A DNA stretch of 64,000 bases, taken from NCBI RefSeq assembly GCF_051622035.1, contig NC_135365.1:18876501-18940500 (forward strand). Reading direction: 5' to 3'. Source of the DNA: Arctopsyche grandis (Eukaryota > Arthropoda > Insecta > Trichoptera > Hydropsychidae). Below, piece after piece: positions 45,401-57,398 of this stretch. Positions within the stretch are counted from its first letter, which is position 1. Each line of letters opens with the position of its first letter. Below the pieces are notes generated by a model. That model ran no database searches. It worked only from the letters and a program-made list of their open reading frames with translations, and was not told the origin of the DNA. The position numbers were made by a program, and so were the translations under genes.

Positions 45401-45969
45401 GTATATTAATTCTCACGCCATACGTTATGAGGGTCTAATTTCGATTTCTCAGTATGATATTATTTTGACAATTCTGCCACTGCGCAATCTCATTTACTTT
45501 ATCTTTTTCATCATAGGATGTGGATGTACGTATTTTTCTCCTTCATTGTGTTGAAATCGTTCTAATTGGTCACTGTTTCTATACAGTTTGTGATATCCAA
45601 CAAAGGATAATATATTTTCATGTTTACCCATCGCTGGATCTATGCCAAATTTAATTATAATATTCAGCTAGAACTATGGCTTTGTTTTTATTCTCCCAGT
45701 TTAAAAGTTTTAATATAACCACTCGCTCGCTGCCTTGTCATTTTGAACGGTCTGCTTGCTCCATGTGTAATTGTTTAATCGTTTTAATTGAAAATCTGTC
45801 TAGGCTATTTTTAAATGAGGTATGTCATTTGTTGAACGACTGATTTTAACGATTGAATGGTTTTAATTGAAAAATTTAGTTGAACCGCAGCTCATTCCCC
45901 AGAACCTTTGTGTTAGCATTCGCTTTATAATCTTTGAAAACATTTGTTATTCAGTTTTTACGTTGTATT
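42261..45969 (+). other. Non-coding, T-rich intron-like sequence
   Basis: A (TG)n run lies at about 42415-42456. From about 43600 the plus strand is clearly richer in T than A, with many TTTTTT-type tracts, as in the sense strand of insect introns. The frame at 43130-43432 shows no domain. An acceptor-like TTTTATTGTTGTAG|GAATTT at about 44980 could mark a leader exon but has no confirming donor. Confidence 0.4.
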
Positions 45970-46209
45970 CATTGATGTATAATACACTAGATCGGCCCAG
46001 ACGTGTTATTTTGGTCGGAGATCTTGTCTTCACTAACTGAGGGGTGCGGGGGGGTTTAACTACCGGGGACGTTGGGTTTTTTTCCCTACGACGCGGCGGT
46101 ACCTACCTACCTACTAAGAGAAACTGTGCATGCGCCATGTATTTTGTATGCCCCAAAAGGGAGACAAGTATAGCACGTGAGGGCGGATCTATTATATTAT
46201 ACATCAATG
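45970..46209. mobile_element. CATTGATGTATAATAC-ended hAT-like MITE, uninterrupted copy
   Basis: Ends CATTGATGTATAATACAC and TATTATACATCAATG; perfect 8-bp duplication GTTGTATT (45962-45969 and 46210-46217). Internal TTCCCTACGACGCGGCGGTA and CTGTGCATGCGCCATGTATT match the copy at 39469. It is 240 bp. Confidence 0.93.
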
Positions 46210-46280
46210 GTTGTATTCGTATCTTATTGAATTACCTAACGATAACTAGTTGAATGATCATAATTAATATTATGATTGGT

Positions 46281-46690
46281 TTCTGATTAAATATTTATTT
46301 GTTATACTTAGGGCCGCCAAGAGGAATCCTAGCTGGGAAAGATAATTTCGGGCCCTATAACAAATTTCAAAAAATATCTTATAGATATATTTCTTATTAA
46401 ATATTTATTTGTTATACTTAGGGCTGCCAAGAGGAATCCTAACTGGGAAAAATAATTTCGGGCCCTATAACAAATTTCAAAAAATATCTTATAGATATAT
46501 TTTTCATATGCGAAAAATCTATCAGAACTATTAGAAAATACCTGTATGTTGTTTGTTATTTTTAAAAATGATCGAATAAGAAAGGTAATGATTAACAGGT
46601 TCGATTTCCGACATGGGGCCCCTAGAGTAGCTCGGGCCCTGTAACTTTACCCCGGTTCCCCCCCCCCCTCTCGGTGGCCCTGGTTATACT
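46281..46690. mobile_element. GGGCCC-rich element with 110-bp tandem duplication
   Basis: Two 110-bp units, about 46281-46390 and 46391-46500, share TTATACTTAGGG, GCCAAGAGGAATCCTA and ATTTCGGGCCCTATAACAAA with only a few differences. The right end has GCCCCTAGAGTAGCTCGGGC and CCCTCTCGGTGGCCCTGG. It is related to 7500-7900. Confidence 0.7.
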
Positions 46691-48752
46691 GTATAGTTTA
46701 TTTTATTGGTGTATTTTTTTTTTAACATTTGTTTGATAGATTGAAAATTTACTTTACACTGTTAGAGAGTGAAGATATTTTAACTTCTGCTTAGTTTGTT
46801 TAAAACAAATTAATCGATTTAAATTTTTGAAAAACAAAAGAGCTTAGTTTGTATGTCAATATAGAATATTTTTTTGAAATAAATTTTTTAAAACATTCGA
46901 AGAAGTGCGTTCCGCAAGGGGGAGGCGCGAGCAGTGTGTCCTCCCAACTGTAAGGTTGAATGTTTTTTTTTTTTTTTAATAATGACAGGCAGAGCAGGTG
47001 AGATGCGGCCGAGTGACAGCGAGAGAGAGACGATCTCGTGCAAGTGTCATTTGGGAACGTTTTTCAGTAGAGAGGAGAGGAGAGGAGTGGAGTGGAGTGG
47101 AGTGGAGTGGAGGGGTGGCGACCTTTGTAGGCCGTTCACTGTAACCTTGCGCGGCCGCGCACCTCTCCTTCCCCCCCCCCCCACACTCACCCCGCAAACC
47201 CTCTCGTCTATCCCCTCTCGCTCGCACTTCTACTTCGCTATTGCCGTCTCACTCTTCTTTGTGTCGCTCTTAATACTTTTTTCTACGCTAGTGCATTTTT
47301 ATTTACGTTCCGATAATTGAACGCGTGATATGCCGGCAATATTGCCTAAATTACTTCTCTTCAGGTTTTTCCTTATCTAAAAAGGAAGTTCGTTCGCAGA
47401 GCGCGAAAAATGTTGGGACGCATTCGTAAATAGGGAAGAGAGTTCGGGGAGTCGACCGGCCGTGGTCAACGACTCGGTACAAAGAGTCGTCGTTTGGCGA
47501 GCCGCTAGCTGGCGAATCCAGGAAACATAATTCGCGTGACGTTTTCGCGCTCGTTTGCCGCCGCCCCCGGTGTTGTTAAACCCGATTCGAAAGGTCGACA
47601 CCTGTTTGTTTTCCCGGAGCGCGTGTTGTTGCACCTAACTGCGCATCTCGACGCACTCCCGCATAAAGTGCATTGTTCGGTGCATTCGTCTTATGCACCT
47701 ATAGTGTGTGTGTATGTGCGTATCTCGGTGCCGAGCCGATATTTGCCCGTCACTGCGAATGTGACGATTCCTCGCTCTCGCGGTTCCGCCTCGAGCACAA
47801 TGGCTTTTGTCCCATTTTTCGATTCGGGAATAGCTGTGAACGTTATTGAAACGACATTTGGCTACTAGATTTCATAACACGCTATGATCTTAGATTTGAT
47901 TTTGAATTTGTATTAAAATATGATTGTTATTTGGGAAAATGGAAGTATTTACAGTTTTCGAGTTTTGGTTGGAAAATTAAGACAACCATGAGTAAATAGG
48001 GTTTTTTGTGAATTGTTTTTGCAAGGGTTCGCTCAAAATTTTATTTTTAAGTAGGTGGTATCAATCAGGTGGTGGATATGGACCGAAAATGGTTATATAT
48101 TTTTAAATTAAGGCTGAATTCTTACAAGAAGCCAGATAAAGAAAAATAGGGTTTTGCTAGTGTTTATATCGTTGAAAAATCATTTTTCGTGTTTTTTTTA
48201 CAAGGCTACTTTGTTTGCTCTCTTGTTTGTGAAACACTGTTGGAAGTATTGTCTTTTGCAATTGCCCCGATGACTATCCGATGTCTAATTATTCCTTCAT
48301 CGGTTTTAAACGAAATGGTGAATCTTAATTGTGCAAAAGGGAACGTCTTGTATGTTTTCGTAGTTGGTTTCGATCGATTTTAAAAGTTTTGTGTTTATTG
48401 TGTGTTCACTCTCTCTCTCTCTCTCTCTGAATTTCGGAGAGTCGTTCGCTAAACATTTTGGTTTCGGCGACATTTGACAGGAGCGGGAGTGGAAGCGGGA
48501 GCGTCATCCCCGGGGCGAAGTGTTGACGTCTGGCGGTTGCGCAGCTCGGCCGCCAGCGTCGAACGAAAAGCAGCGCCATTGCGCACTAACGGTGACTTGC
48601 GTTTTGTGCGTCTCGAGTCGGCCACTATACGGCCATATCTCTCCACACTACACACTACGCACGCACCCGAGTTTCGAAAAGACGGACGCGAGATGTCGCG
48701 GCTGGCGTACGTCATCGTCATCGTGACGTCACGGCCGCCAGGGAAATGTCCG
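46691..48752 (+). other. Non-coding region with CpG-dense patches
   Basis: CpG-dense and simple-repeat segments are at about 46950-47240 (a GGAGT pentamer run at 47085-47113) and 47390-47850, then T-rich sequence, a (CT)n tract at 48410-48428, and another CpG-rich block ending in a strong plus-strand donor ATGTCCG|GTGAGTCA at 48752. The block upstream of 48752 is a plausible first exon of a plus-strand transcript; no protein is recognised. Confidence 0.4.
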
Positions 48753-49900
48753 GTGAGTCAGGAGAGTTCGAATCCAGCCGCTCCAGGAAGTGACTGCGTC
48801 GACGGGGGCACGGAGACGGGGAGGGGAGGGGAGGGGGGGGGTTTATTAGTGTGTCAGCGTTGAAGGAGAGGGGCGCAGTGTGGCCACCGTCGCGCCGTGC
48901 GAGTGGCAGCAGTGGCAGTAGTCGCTAGTCGCCAGTCGAGTGGAGCAGTCGAGCCGAGGCGGTGTCGGCGAGCGCGGGTGTCGGTCGCCAGAGTCAGCTC
49001 GCCGCTATATGTGCGGTGCGGCAGCGGTGGGGGGCGCGGCGGCAGCACCACCTCTACACTCCACCTCTTCTCGATCTCCGCTCACCAGCTGACCGAGGCG
49101 CTGGCGTCGGCCTCCATCGCCGCGCAATCACTCTTCTCTGCCACGGTACTTGTACTCACTCGACTCGCACCTCACCTCACCCCTCCCCCCCACTTATTGT
49201 CACGCGAACGTGGACTTGGGGACGTGTCCTCTCGGCTCCGTCTCTCCCGTCTCCCGTCACTCCATTGTCCCTTCTTCCTTCTACAACGCTGAGGATGGAT
49301 GTCACGTGCGACGCTCAGCTGACGACTGTGTGACGTCACTGCCACTCTTCCTCCCCACCCTTCCACCTTGCATTGGTGCGCTTTTGTTTTGATCGTCCGA
49401 ATCCGTGCTCCTGGATTTGCACCACCAGCTTGCTCGTGTGCGTGTGCGTTAGCGTATGCGTGTGTGCGCGCTTATTAGTGAAAAGTGTGGTGTGGTGTGG
49501 TGTGTGCATGCGAGTGTTCGTGTTCGTGCGTGCGCGCGTATGTATGCGGGCGAGCGAGCGGCGCACCTGCCGCACGTCAACGCCCTGCGCGCTCTGCCCT
49601 GCCTGCCTGCTGCCTCGCCTTTGTCTCTCCTGCGACTATTCCCCTTTCCTTCGGGACACGAAGACGACGATCGATTGCACGTACATAGTCTACAACAGTC
49701 TCTACATGCATATATTGCGTCGTTATCGCCTCGCCCCGTCCCGTCCCGTCCGTCCGTAGATAAGAGTGCGCGATTTATGTAAGACGACGACGGTGGTGGT
49801 GGCGGTGGTGGTGCAACGCGCGAGCAATTAGAACGGTCCAGTGGCGTGCGGTGAAACCGAGAGTGTCGGCTCTCGGGGGCCGGGGGGCGGTTGACCTGGT
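48753..49900 (+). promoter_or_regulatory. CpG-dense block, second candidate promoter / leader
   Basis: About 1.1 kb of CpG-rich sequence with repeated CAGTCG / GTCGCCAG words at about 48900-49000, GTGTGCG runs at about 49435-49545 and GGTGGTGGCGGTGG at about 49790. It could hold transcription starts of the ZFAND gene or of a non-coding RNA. Many long frames exist on both strands without protein features. Confidence 0.4.
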
Positions 49901-50045
49901 TTGCGATGCGCCCCCCGTCTCTTCTCTCTCTCGCGCTCTCGTTGTCGTTCTCGCTCTCGCTTCGTTATAAACATACGTGTGCCCTATGTTCGGTCGTGTA
50001 CTCTGACCTCGTTTCGTTTTCAGTTATTCCTATATGCGGTATGCA

Positions 50046-50178
<133 letters not shown>

Positions 50179-50179
50179 A

Positions 50180-53033
50180 TGTACTTGCAGTCTCCAGAGT
50201 CGGACGATTGGGACGTTAAATTAGGATTACATATGTATTTATCCAGGGCGTGCGTGACTCACGCTCGGTGGTGAATTTACGCCCGATTGTATGTTTGTGT
50301 GTGTGTGGTGAGTCAAACTTTTTGATAACGTAAAAAAAACATCTAATGATTCATAGAATTCGATGAATAGGCGATGCTCTGTGGAAAGTGAGTGATAAAA
50401 AAAAGCAGAAAAACCGACACCGAAGGGAAAACATCTACGTGTTGACGCGTTCGACGGGATGTTTATTGCTTACCGAGTGTTGTTTGAGGTTTAAAGTCTC
50501 GTGAAATTTGCATTTATCGCGCGCATACTAAATTTAACGTTTCCCGCGAGGGTATCTCGAAACGATCGCTAACCAAAGTTCCGAGTGTCCGGATGTCGCC
50601 CTGCATATTTTCCTCGAACGGTATCTCGCATCGTACGACGCTCACTTATTATCCTAATGAAATTGTCGCGAACGATTGTTGACTTGTTTGTGTATTTTTA
50701 TCGCCGAACAACTCATTATCCTGTTGTTTATTTATCAACTTGTTTTTTTCTGCGGCGGAATATTTGTTTTTTGCGTTTGACTTAAAAATAAACTGACGTC
50801 GTCGTGAGAAGCTTTTACGTGCGTTTTTATTCAGTTGGTGGCCACTCTCGAGCGTCGGATAGTTCGGTGTTCAGTCGGGTGTTCGTCGAAGATTGGCGGA
50901 TTCCGAGTTTCGCCCGTGACTCACGTGTAATTTTGCGAAGTGGCCGTGATGAAACGTTTCGCAAACGGCATTCGGTGAAATTGACAATAATCGTTGGTGG
51001 TAGAAAGTCGAGGAGGTAGGTGGCTTAGAAGCAGGAAGCTTAGAGCTAGAGTAGAGCTGGAGCCGGAGACGACCTCCGGCGAGTCGATCGGAGGTCTGCC
51101 ACAAGGTGACCGCGTCGTGCGCTTTGTCCGCGGAGGAAGCTTTGTTTGTTACTTTGTTTTTAATAATCTATGGTGAGCGGTTTGTTCCGCCATTGCCTCA
51201 TTTGGTCGAACACGGGTTGACGTACGCGTTTCTGTTTTCATATCCGCGAATTTCGGTACGATCACGCGCTCGCGAAATGACTGCAACGCTCTCGCACTTG
51301 CACTGCATATTTTCCGTTTTCAATGCGTTGACATTGACCCTCGACGCGCTTTCGACGCGAAGCGTTTTTAGGTCACCGTTCGACGAATTGCGACACACTC
51401 GGATATATTGCGCAATGCTCCACTCGCTCATTATTGCTATTTTTCTAGCCGTCCTCCGTTCGTTTGTTTTTTTTTCTTTTCTTTTCTTTCCTTTCTTTCG
51501 CAATGTTGACACTGAACTGCATTTACAACAGTGCTACTCTCCTCTCGTACCAGTTACGCCTGGCAGTTGCTCTCGTGCATGCATGTATGCACCTTATTTT
51601 CTGCACTCGTTCCACGACTAATTATCGATTCCGTTTCATTATCAAAGATTTTATATTTCAAAACAGATAACAAAAAAAGTGTTGAGTAAACATATCGTGC
51701 TTTGTTGTTCTGTGCTGTTTAACCTGTTGCTGTTATGACAGTACTCTTTGACAGCTAGAAAGCGCTTCTGCGCACTTTTGTGAAAACATTGCGAAGGATT
51801 TTGGCGTATAGGAGTATCGCCTCGTTTCGATTCAATTCTACCACCGAGTGACATTTAACGCAAACGAAAGAAACAATGTGTTGTATCGGATCGTGAATAC
51901 AAATTACTTGGAAAAACCTGCAGCGTTTCGATAATTAATAATGTATTCGATTTTCTCAAACGGACGTGGATGCAAACCGATCGTTATGCTAGAGTTTTCA
52001 CAGATAAGAAACCGAGTTTACGTAAATGATGCTAGAGTTTTCACAGATAAGAAACCGAGGGTTGATTTTAAAATCGTCATCTGTTGCTCTCGACGCGTTA
52101 TTTTAGAAACGGTGCGATATGCAACATGTGGTATATTTCAAAATGCGTTTTTTTTCGTAATGTAACCCAACTAGACCTAGTCTCCTTTCGAATATGTACA
52201 TCACTACGGATTACAGTGGGTCCTTTTTTTTTATTATTATTTGAAACATTAAATCAAGTGCACGTGCATATATGATGTCGTTCGACTTGGCTGAGTTTCA
52301 GCACATTTCTATATTAACACGTTCACTACCACCCGCGATTGCGGCACTCGGAAAGGCCGTGTTGCGACACGTGTCGAGTGTGACCCGACGAGCACACACA
52401 CACACACGTCGGAGATAAGAGTCGTTCGTCGGTTTAGCAGAGCAGAGGAAGCTGTTGGGTCAAATGCGGTCTGTTGTGGTGTGGTGTGGTCTGGTCTGGG
52501 CGGGTCGGGTTGGGTGGGTCGGGCTGGGTTGGTGCGGGTCCGCAAGTAACGGACCCTGGCCGAGGCTCCCGTTAGCCGCTTTCTTTTCTCGCTTGGTTTT
52601 ATTTTTATTGTCGCCGCTATCGAAATTAATTCGCTTTTGCAACGAGCTGCCCGGCTCTCCGTTACGTCACTGCTCGCTCGCTCACTCGTTTGCTTGCCTT
52701 TCCGAACTTTGTTTTGTCTCGTCGTGGACACGGTGTTTGTGTTGGCCGCTCGCTCCCGCCTCTCGGCTCTCGGTTAACTTTCGATTCGACCGCCTAGCCG
52801 CGAAAACGAAACGCACTATGGGCCACACTCCGACGACCACCATGCGCCTGTAATCAGAATCACCAATCACCGACGATGCTCTCGACCAGGGCTCGTCGAA
52901 GTCGTACCCGTAGACCGATTTATTTTTACCAAGAGTCGGGTTCAAAACTTGGGTGGATCGTCAATGATTCAGGGCCGCGGAGTCTTCAGCCACACGGTAT
53001 AGGATTAGTTTAATTTGGAGAGCTTTTCGATGT
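50180..53033 (+). other. Non-coding sequence, moderately CpG-rich
   Basis: No gene is recognised. A 31-bp word beginning ATGCTAGAGTTTTCACAGAT occurs at 51986 and again at 52028. The block 52320-52900 is CpG-rich with GGTCGGGTTGGGTGGGTCGG-type repeats. It is probably a long first intron or upstream region of the ZFAND gene. Confidence 0.4.
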
Positions 53034-53615
53034 TTAACCCTTTGAGTGCTGGCGTCTTTTCTGTTGAAAGCCTGCAACGCTTGAAAATTTTGCCAACATT
53101 TCCAACTAGAATTATTTTGAAATCCGATAGAAAGCGGGTAGGAAAATTGTAGCTAATCCAAACAAACCCTAGATAACTACCGCCAAGGATTTCGACTTTT
53201 GTAAAGGTGTGTTTTAGACTCTCTAATATATCTTGCAACAATATAAAATAAACAAAAGCGGCCTATTAATGAATGTATGTTTCCATAACTAGTTCCATCT
53301 TCTTCATTGTTGTTGAAATGTAATGCTCACAAATCTAAATGCCAAGCCACAATCTAAAATACTCGGCAGTTAAGGATATCCATCGGTTTACTCTGCTATG
53401 GTTATAAATTCAGAAATTCTGGTGTAAACCAGTCTTTATAAACTTTATACACGACCCATGTTCAATGCTACCTGAAAAGACTTGGGTATTCTTGTTTATT
53501 TTTTACATAATCAAAATACAACGCCTATTGGCGTATTTCAGACGCATCGACTTTTTGGGAAAACGCCGATCGGCGTATCTTCATAACATTGCTAATTCGT
53601 ACGATCCTTTAATTT
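53034..53615 (-). mobile_element. piggyBac-like element fragment, second copy
   Basis: TTAA|CCCTTTGAGTGCTGGCG starts the element at 53034. The sequence CCAACTAGAATTATTTTGAA and AACTACCGCCAAGGATTTCG matches, reversed, the right half of the element at 28119-29680. Later parts (ATAAATTCAGAAATTCTGGT, TACACGACCCATGTTCAATG) match its left part, so the copy spans the element without the SINE. The far end is degraded. Confidence 0.7.
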
Positions 53616-53762
53616 CGACAAATTTCTCCTACATTTCTTCAAATGTGAAAATCGTTATCACTGACAACACAAGGATAAAATATCACCGAAAATATTTCAT
53701 TGAGTGATTTTTGGGAAGATCGTGACGACACAAAAAGAATGCCAGCGTTTTTTTTGCATGTG

Positions 53763-53965
53763 TATAAACATGGATTATTGCGCAAATTGCGATCGCGTGC
53801 ACGACAATCGTTGCCACAAAAATCGCGAATACGGAATATCTCACACTCGAGTTCTCATTAGTACAATATTTGAGGATTGGTGGGAGTTTTTGGGTGCCAG
53901 ATGTTCCGTGAACGAGATTTTAGTGAAGTGCGCGAGATCGGTTTTTGCGGAATAATCACCGTACC
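53763..53965. mobile_element. GGATTATTGCGC MITE, copy 2
   Basis: GGATTATTGCGCAAATTGCG at the left and TTTTTGCGGAATAATCACCG at the right, with CACGACAATCGTTGCCACAA and CGCGAATACGGAATATCTC shared with 38441-38634. About 203 bp. Confidence 0.85.
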
Positions 53966-55430
53966 AAAAAAAAAAACACGCCGCGTACGATTCTGTGTCT
54001 TCACTTTAATTATATTGGAAAATGGTCCTTCGCGTCTACCAAATATGGACATTGAAAGTGTGTGCATAGTGAGGTATGAGCTATTTTGAAGTTTTGTTCC
54101 TTGTAATAGTGGTAACATTATGTTGGTGGACAGGGTTGATATGGTTGGGCAATTTGCTTAAATAGTGAAAATGGTTCAGATCATGTTTGTTTTAGAGAGC
54201 ATTTGAATGAATGTGCAGGACGATCTGTCAGGTCAAATGTTGTCAATTGGGTTTTATTTAGCCAATGTATTGTAATGTTTGTGTTTTGAAACCTGGAAAA
54301 CCTTATTGTATAATATAGAAAAGCTTCGCCTGTAGCATTATTGCTTTGCTACATAAGTAGCAGTTAACGTGTTTTACTGCAGTAACATTAAATTGTCAAT
54401 CAATGCCTTATCAATTCTAAATGGTTTTTTAAGTATGATTTGCCAAACTGGACAAGCTTGTTCGTTGAAGTTTTCAATTTTTGTTACAAAAGCGTTGATG
54501 TCGATGATAGTCATAAGACAATGCCCATGACGTTCCTCAAATTTGAATATAGAAAAAAAATTAAGGCTAAGTGACGGCTGATAATTTATTATTAATTTTA
54601 TTATATGCAATTAAAATAGCTGCGTCTTACATTTTATACACGTGTAGGATGACTTGATAAGCCCATCGCATGTAAATGTTCCGAATATTGGCGCATTTGG
54701 CTTCACTTCCATAGTTTGTGCGTCTATCTGATGTATACATATCAAAATTTTATTTAAAAACTTTAAGTTGATGAGACATTATTTTATTTAATATGTTCAT
54801 GTGTAGTAATAATATTCTGTGAATCATTATTTTTATTGTTTTTTCGAAACGGTTGTCCTACGTATCTTTAAATGTTATCGTTATCGCTTCTACTTACATT
54901 ATTTAACGTCAACGTCAAAATCCTATTGCTTTTCCGCCGATAAGGTCTTCTCCAATTTTACTTCATTAGAAAGCGAGTTTACTCAATATGAGTTTCCATA
55001 TTGTTGGTTCGCCGATCGTTTTTGCTTCGACATTTATTATTACGAATACTTGACCTCTTTCCAATATATCGAGTCCAAAATTTGGATGTCAAGGGTTTGT
55101 ATTAGCTCTTTGTACAATAGATTCTAATGCGTAGGTAAAAAAAAATGCTACTTCAATCCATCGGCATGATTTTGCGTGTGTTGAAAATGTTTAATTGACA
55201 AACTATGTTGACTGTCTGGCAAAAATTCAAAGTATCCGCGTGTCCTTGTTTGCATACATTTCGTGTTTACGACCGACCACTACCACCACCACTACCACTT
55301 GTCGTAAATAAGATAACGTTTTGTTTCCTTCCGTATTTGCGTGTCCAAAACAATGTTGACGTTTTCTTAATTTATTTATCGTTTTTAAAAAATACAGCTC
55401 TCTAACGCTAATTGTTTGTTTGTTTTCCAG
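53966..55430 (+). other. Intron-like sequence upstream of a leader exon
   Basis: AT-rich, without a recognised exon or repeat end. It terminates in a good polypyrimidine acceptor (GTTTGTTTGTTTTCCAG) at 55430. Confidence 0.4.
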
Positions 55431-55493
55431 ATCGAAGAAACCCGGAGATCAGCGAGGATTCATGATAGCACTGCCCTTTATTCATTTGGGGAG
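55431..55493 (+). other. Candidate internal exon (5' UTR of the ZFAND gene or an unrecognised coding exon)
   Basis: A 63-bp segment bounded by a strong acceptor (TTGTTTGTTTTCCAG|ATCG) and a strong donor (GGGGAG|GTGAGA). It is open in two plus-strand frames, and its length is a multiple of 3. The base composition is more balanced than the flanks. If joined to the exon at 60840, the frame from the first base meets a stop a few codons later, so it is most simply a leader exon. Confidence 0.5.
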
Positions 55494-56074
55494 GTGAGAC
55501 TTATTTTTTTTGTCATGTCAATATCAATACGACTTTTTTGTACTGCAATAATTAGGGGTTGAAGACGTTTAGAAATGCTTGGATGTAACAATATCGATTG
55601 TACAGTTTAAAAATATGTTTGTGATTGTGAAACTTCGAACTGTTATCAATAGGAGATTAATAACAGTCGATGGCGAAGAATACTATTCAATAATTCAGAA
55701 CTGCCAGTAGTGTGGTTATTAGCTATTTTAGAAGATTATTATCGTCGTAAGATTATAGCTAAAATGCAATTTATACGATTACAGATACTAATTTTGTAAA
55801 ATTTTAACTCATTCTTGACATTTTTGAAACAAATTCTTAGAAAATATTAGTTCAGCCACCTCCAAAAACGGTATATTCGGATTATTTTATGGGGGGCTTG
55901 ACGTGCGTCTACATAAACTGTCCAATGTTGAACAAAGGTCGAAAATATTCTAAACAAAGAGAAACAAACACACACGTGAAGCGCGTCATACGCGTTCGTC
56001 TTCTACGCAGATCCCCAATTTAGTTGAATTTGCGATAGGTATATGCATAACGGCAACGTACATTCATAGGAACG

Positions 56075-56121
<47 letters not shown>

Positions 56122-57398
56122 CCTATACATACAAATTAAATATAATATTTCTATGGCACATAGGCACTCGATACGTGGAGTATTTGAACTTGTACAGGCG
56201 AATGTAATGGACAATCCGCGAGTGCAATGCCTTCGAGGAGGAGGTGGAGGAGCGGGAGAAGGGTGTCCCGTCGCCATCGAAGGGGGTTCGTTGTGCCAAA
56301 ATGTGTGCACTCGACCGCGAGTCTATGTGTGCGTGTGTCTGTCTGTCTGTATTGCGGGGACTTTGTTCGTGTGCGTGCATGCAGCATGTGCGTGGTGTGG
56401 CGGCGGGGCTGTTGACCCCCCCAGACCGGGTGCATTGCCCTCGGAGGGATGCGCCCCACCACCGGGACTGCAACCGGGACCACCACCCCTCCCCTCCCCT
56501 CCCCCGTCTCTCCTCGGCCAGACTCCCGCTGTTTTATTTAACACCCCCCGACTCCATAATCGTATCCACCGAGCTGGCCGCCCCTCTGGGTTCAAACCAC
56601 CCACCAACCCACCCCCTTTTTGATACTCATCGTTTTTGGTGTCGAATTCACGACTCCTGCAGACGTTGTTCTCGAATAATGCAGTTGATTGGTTCCGTGA
56701 CATCACCGTGACGTATGTGTGTGTAATACGTCATGCGTGTGTCAACACGTAATTCTCTAGTCCCGTAGTGAGCGTGTCTCTTCTCTCGCGATAGTTGCTT
56801 TTCTGAAGGACATTCGTATTGTCTGTGTGTGTGTGTGTATATATTTATTGTTAGCGCTATTGATTCAATCGAGTATGATCAGGGGTCAGGGTGCTATGAT
56901 TTAATTTATCGTTCCGTTTTTTTTCCACCTTATGTGTGGTGTCGGAGTACATACTAGATTATTCTATGAATTCGTAGGTAAACGTGCCATTTCGCGTTTT
57001 GCAAACAAAGAAGGTAGTATGCGATTGGTGTTATGAGTCAAGTTATTGCAGGAAATGAGGGTACTGAGAGCTGAACACGTTTTGATGCGACGAAGGTTGA
57101 ACGTTGTACATATGGAAGGAAGGTTGGTTTGTTTTGTACGCAGTTGATTATTCAAATTATACATTTTTGTATTAAAGTGCTAGTATTGGTGCCAATGAGT
57201 GATTTTTTTCTTGGTGGGAAGCACTATTTAACAAATAATATACATAGTCGGGCTGTTTCGATTCAATTATATGCCAAGTTTCCTACCAAATATCACTTTT
57301 TTCAAATGATATATTCTGTCGTTTGTTAAATTTATTTTGGTTTTGGGGGGGGGGGGGGGGTGGTTAAATCACGACTAACGAAGTTATTCAATTTTTGT
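55494..57398 (+). other. Non-coding sequence with CA repeat and CpG-rich block
   Basis: A (CA)n run lies at 56083-56119. The segment 56180-56650 is GC-rich (CCCCTCCCCTCCCCCG), with long but featureless frames on both strands. A G-run of about 16 bases is near 57345. Confidence 0.45.

Noticed and set aside
56020-56711. Frames of 110-156 residues on both strands
   Set aside because: Generated by CA repeats and C/G-rich composition; no protein features.
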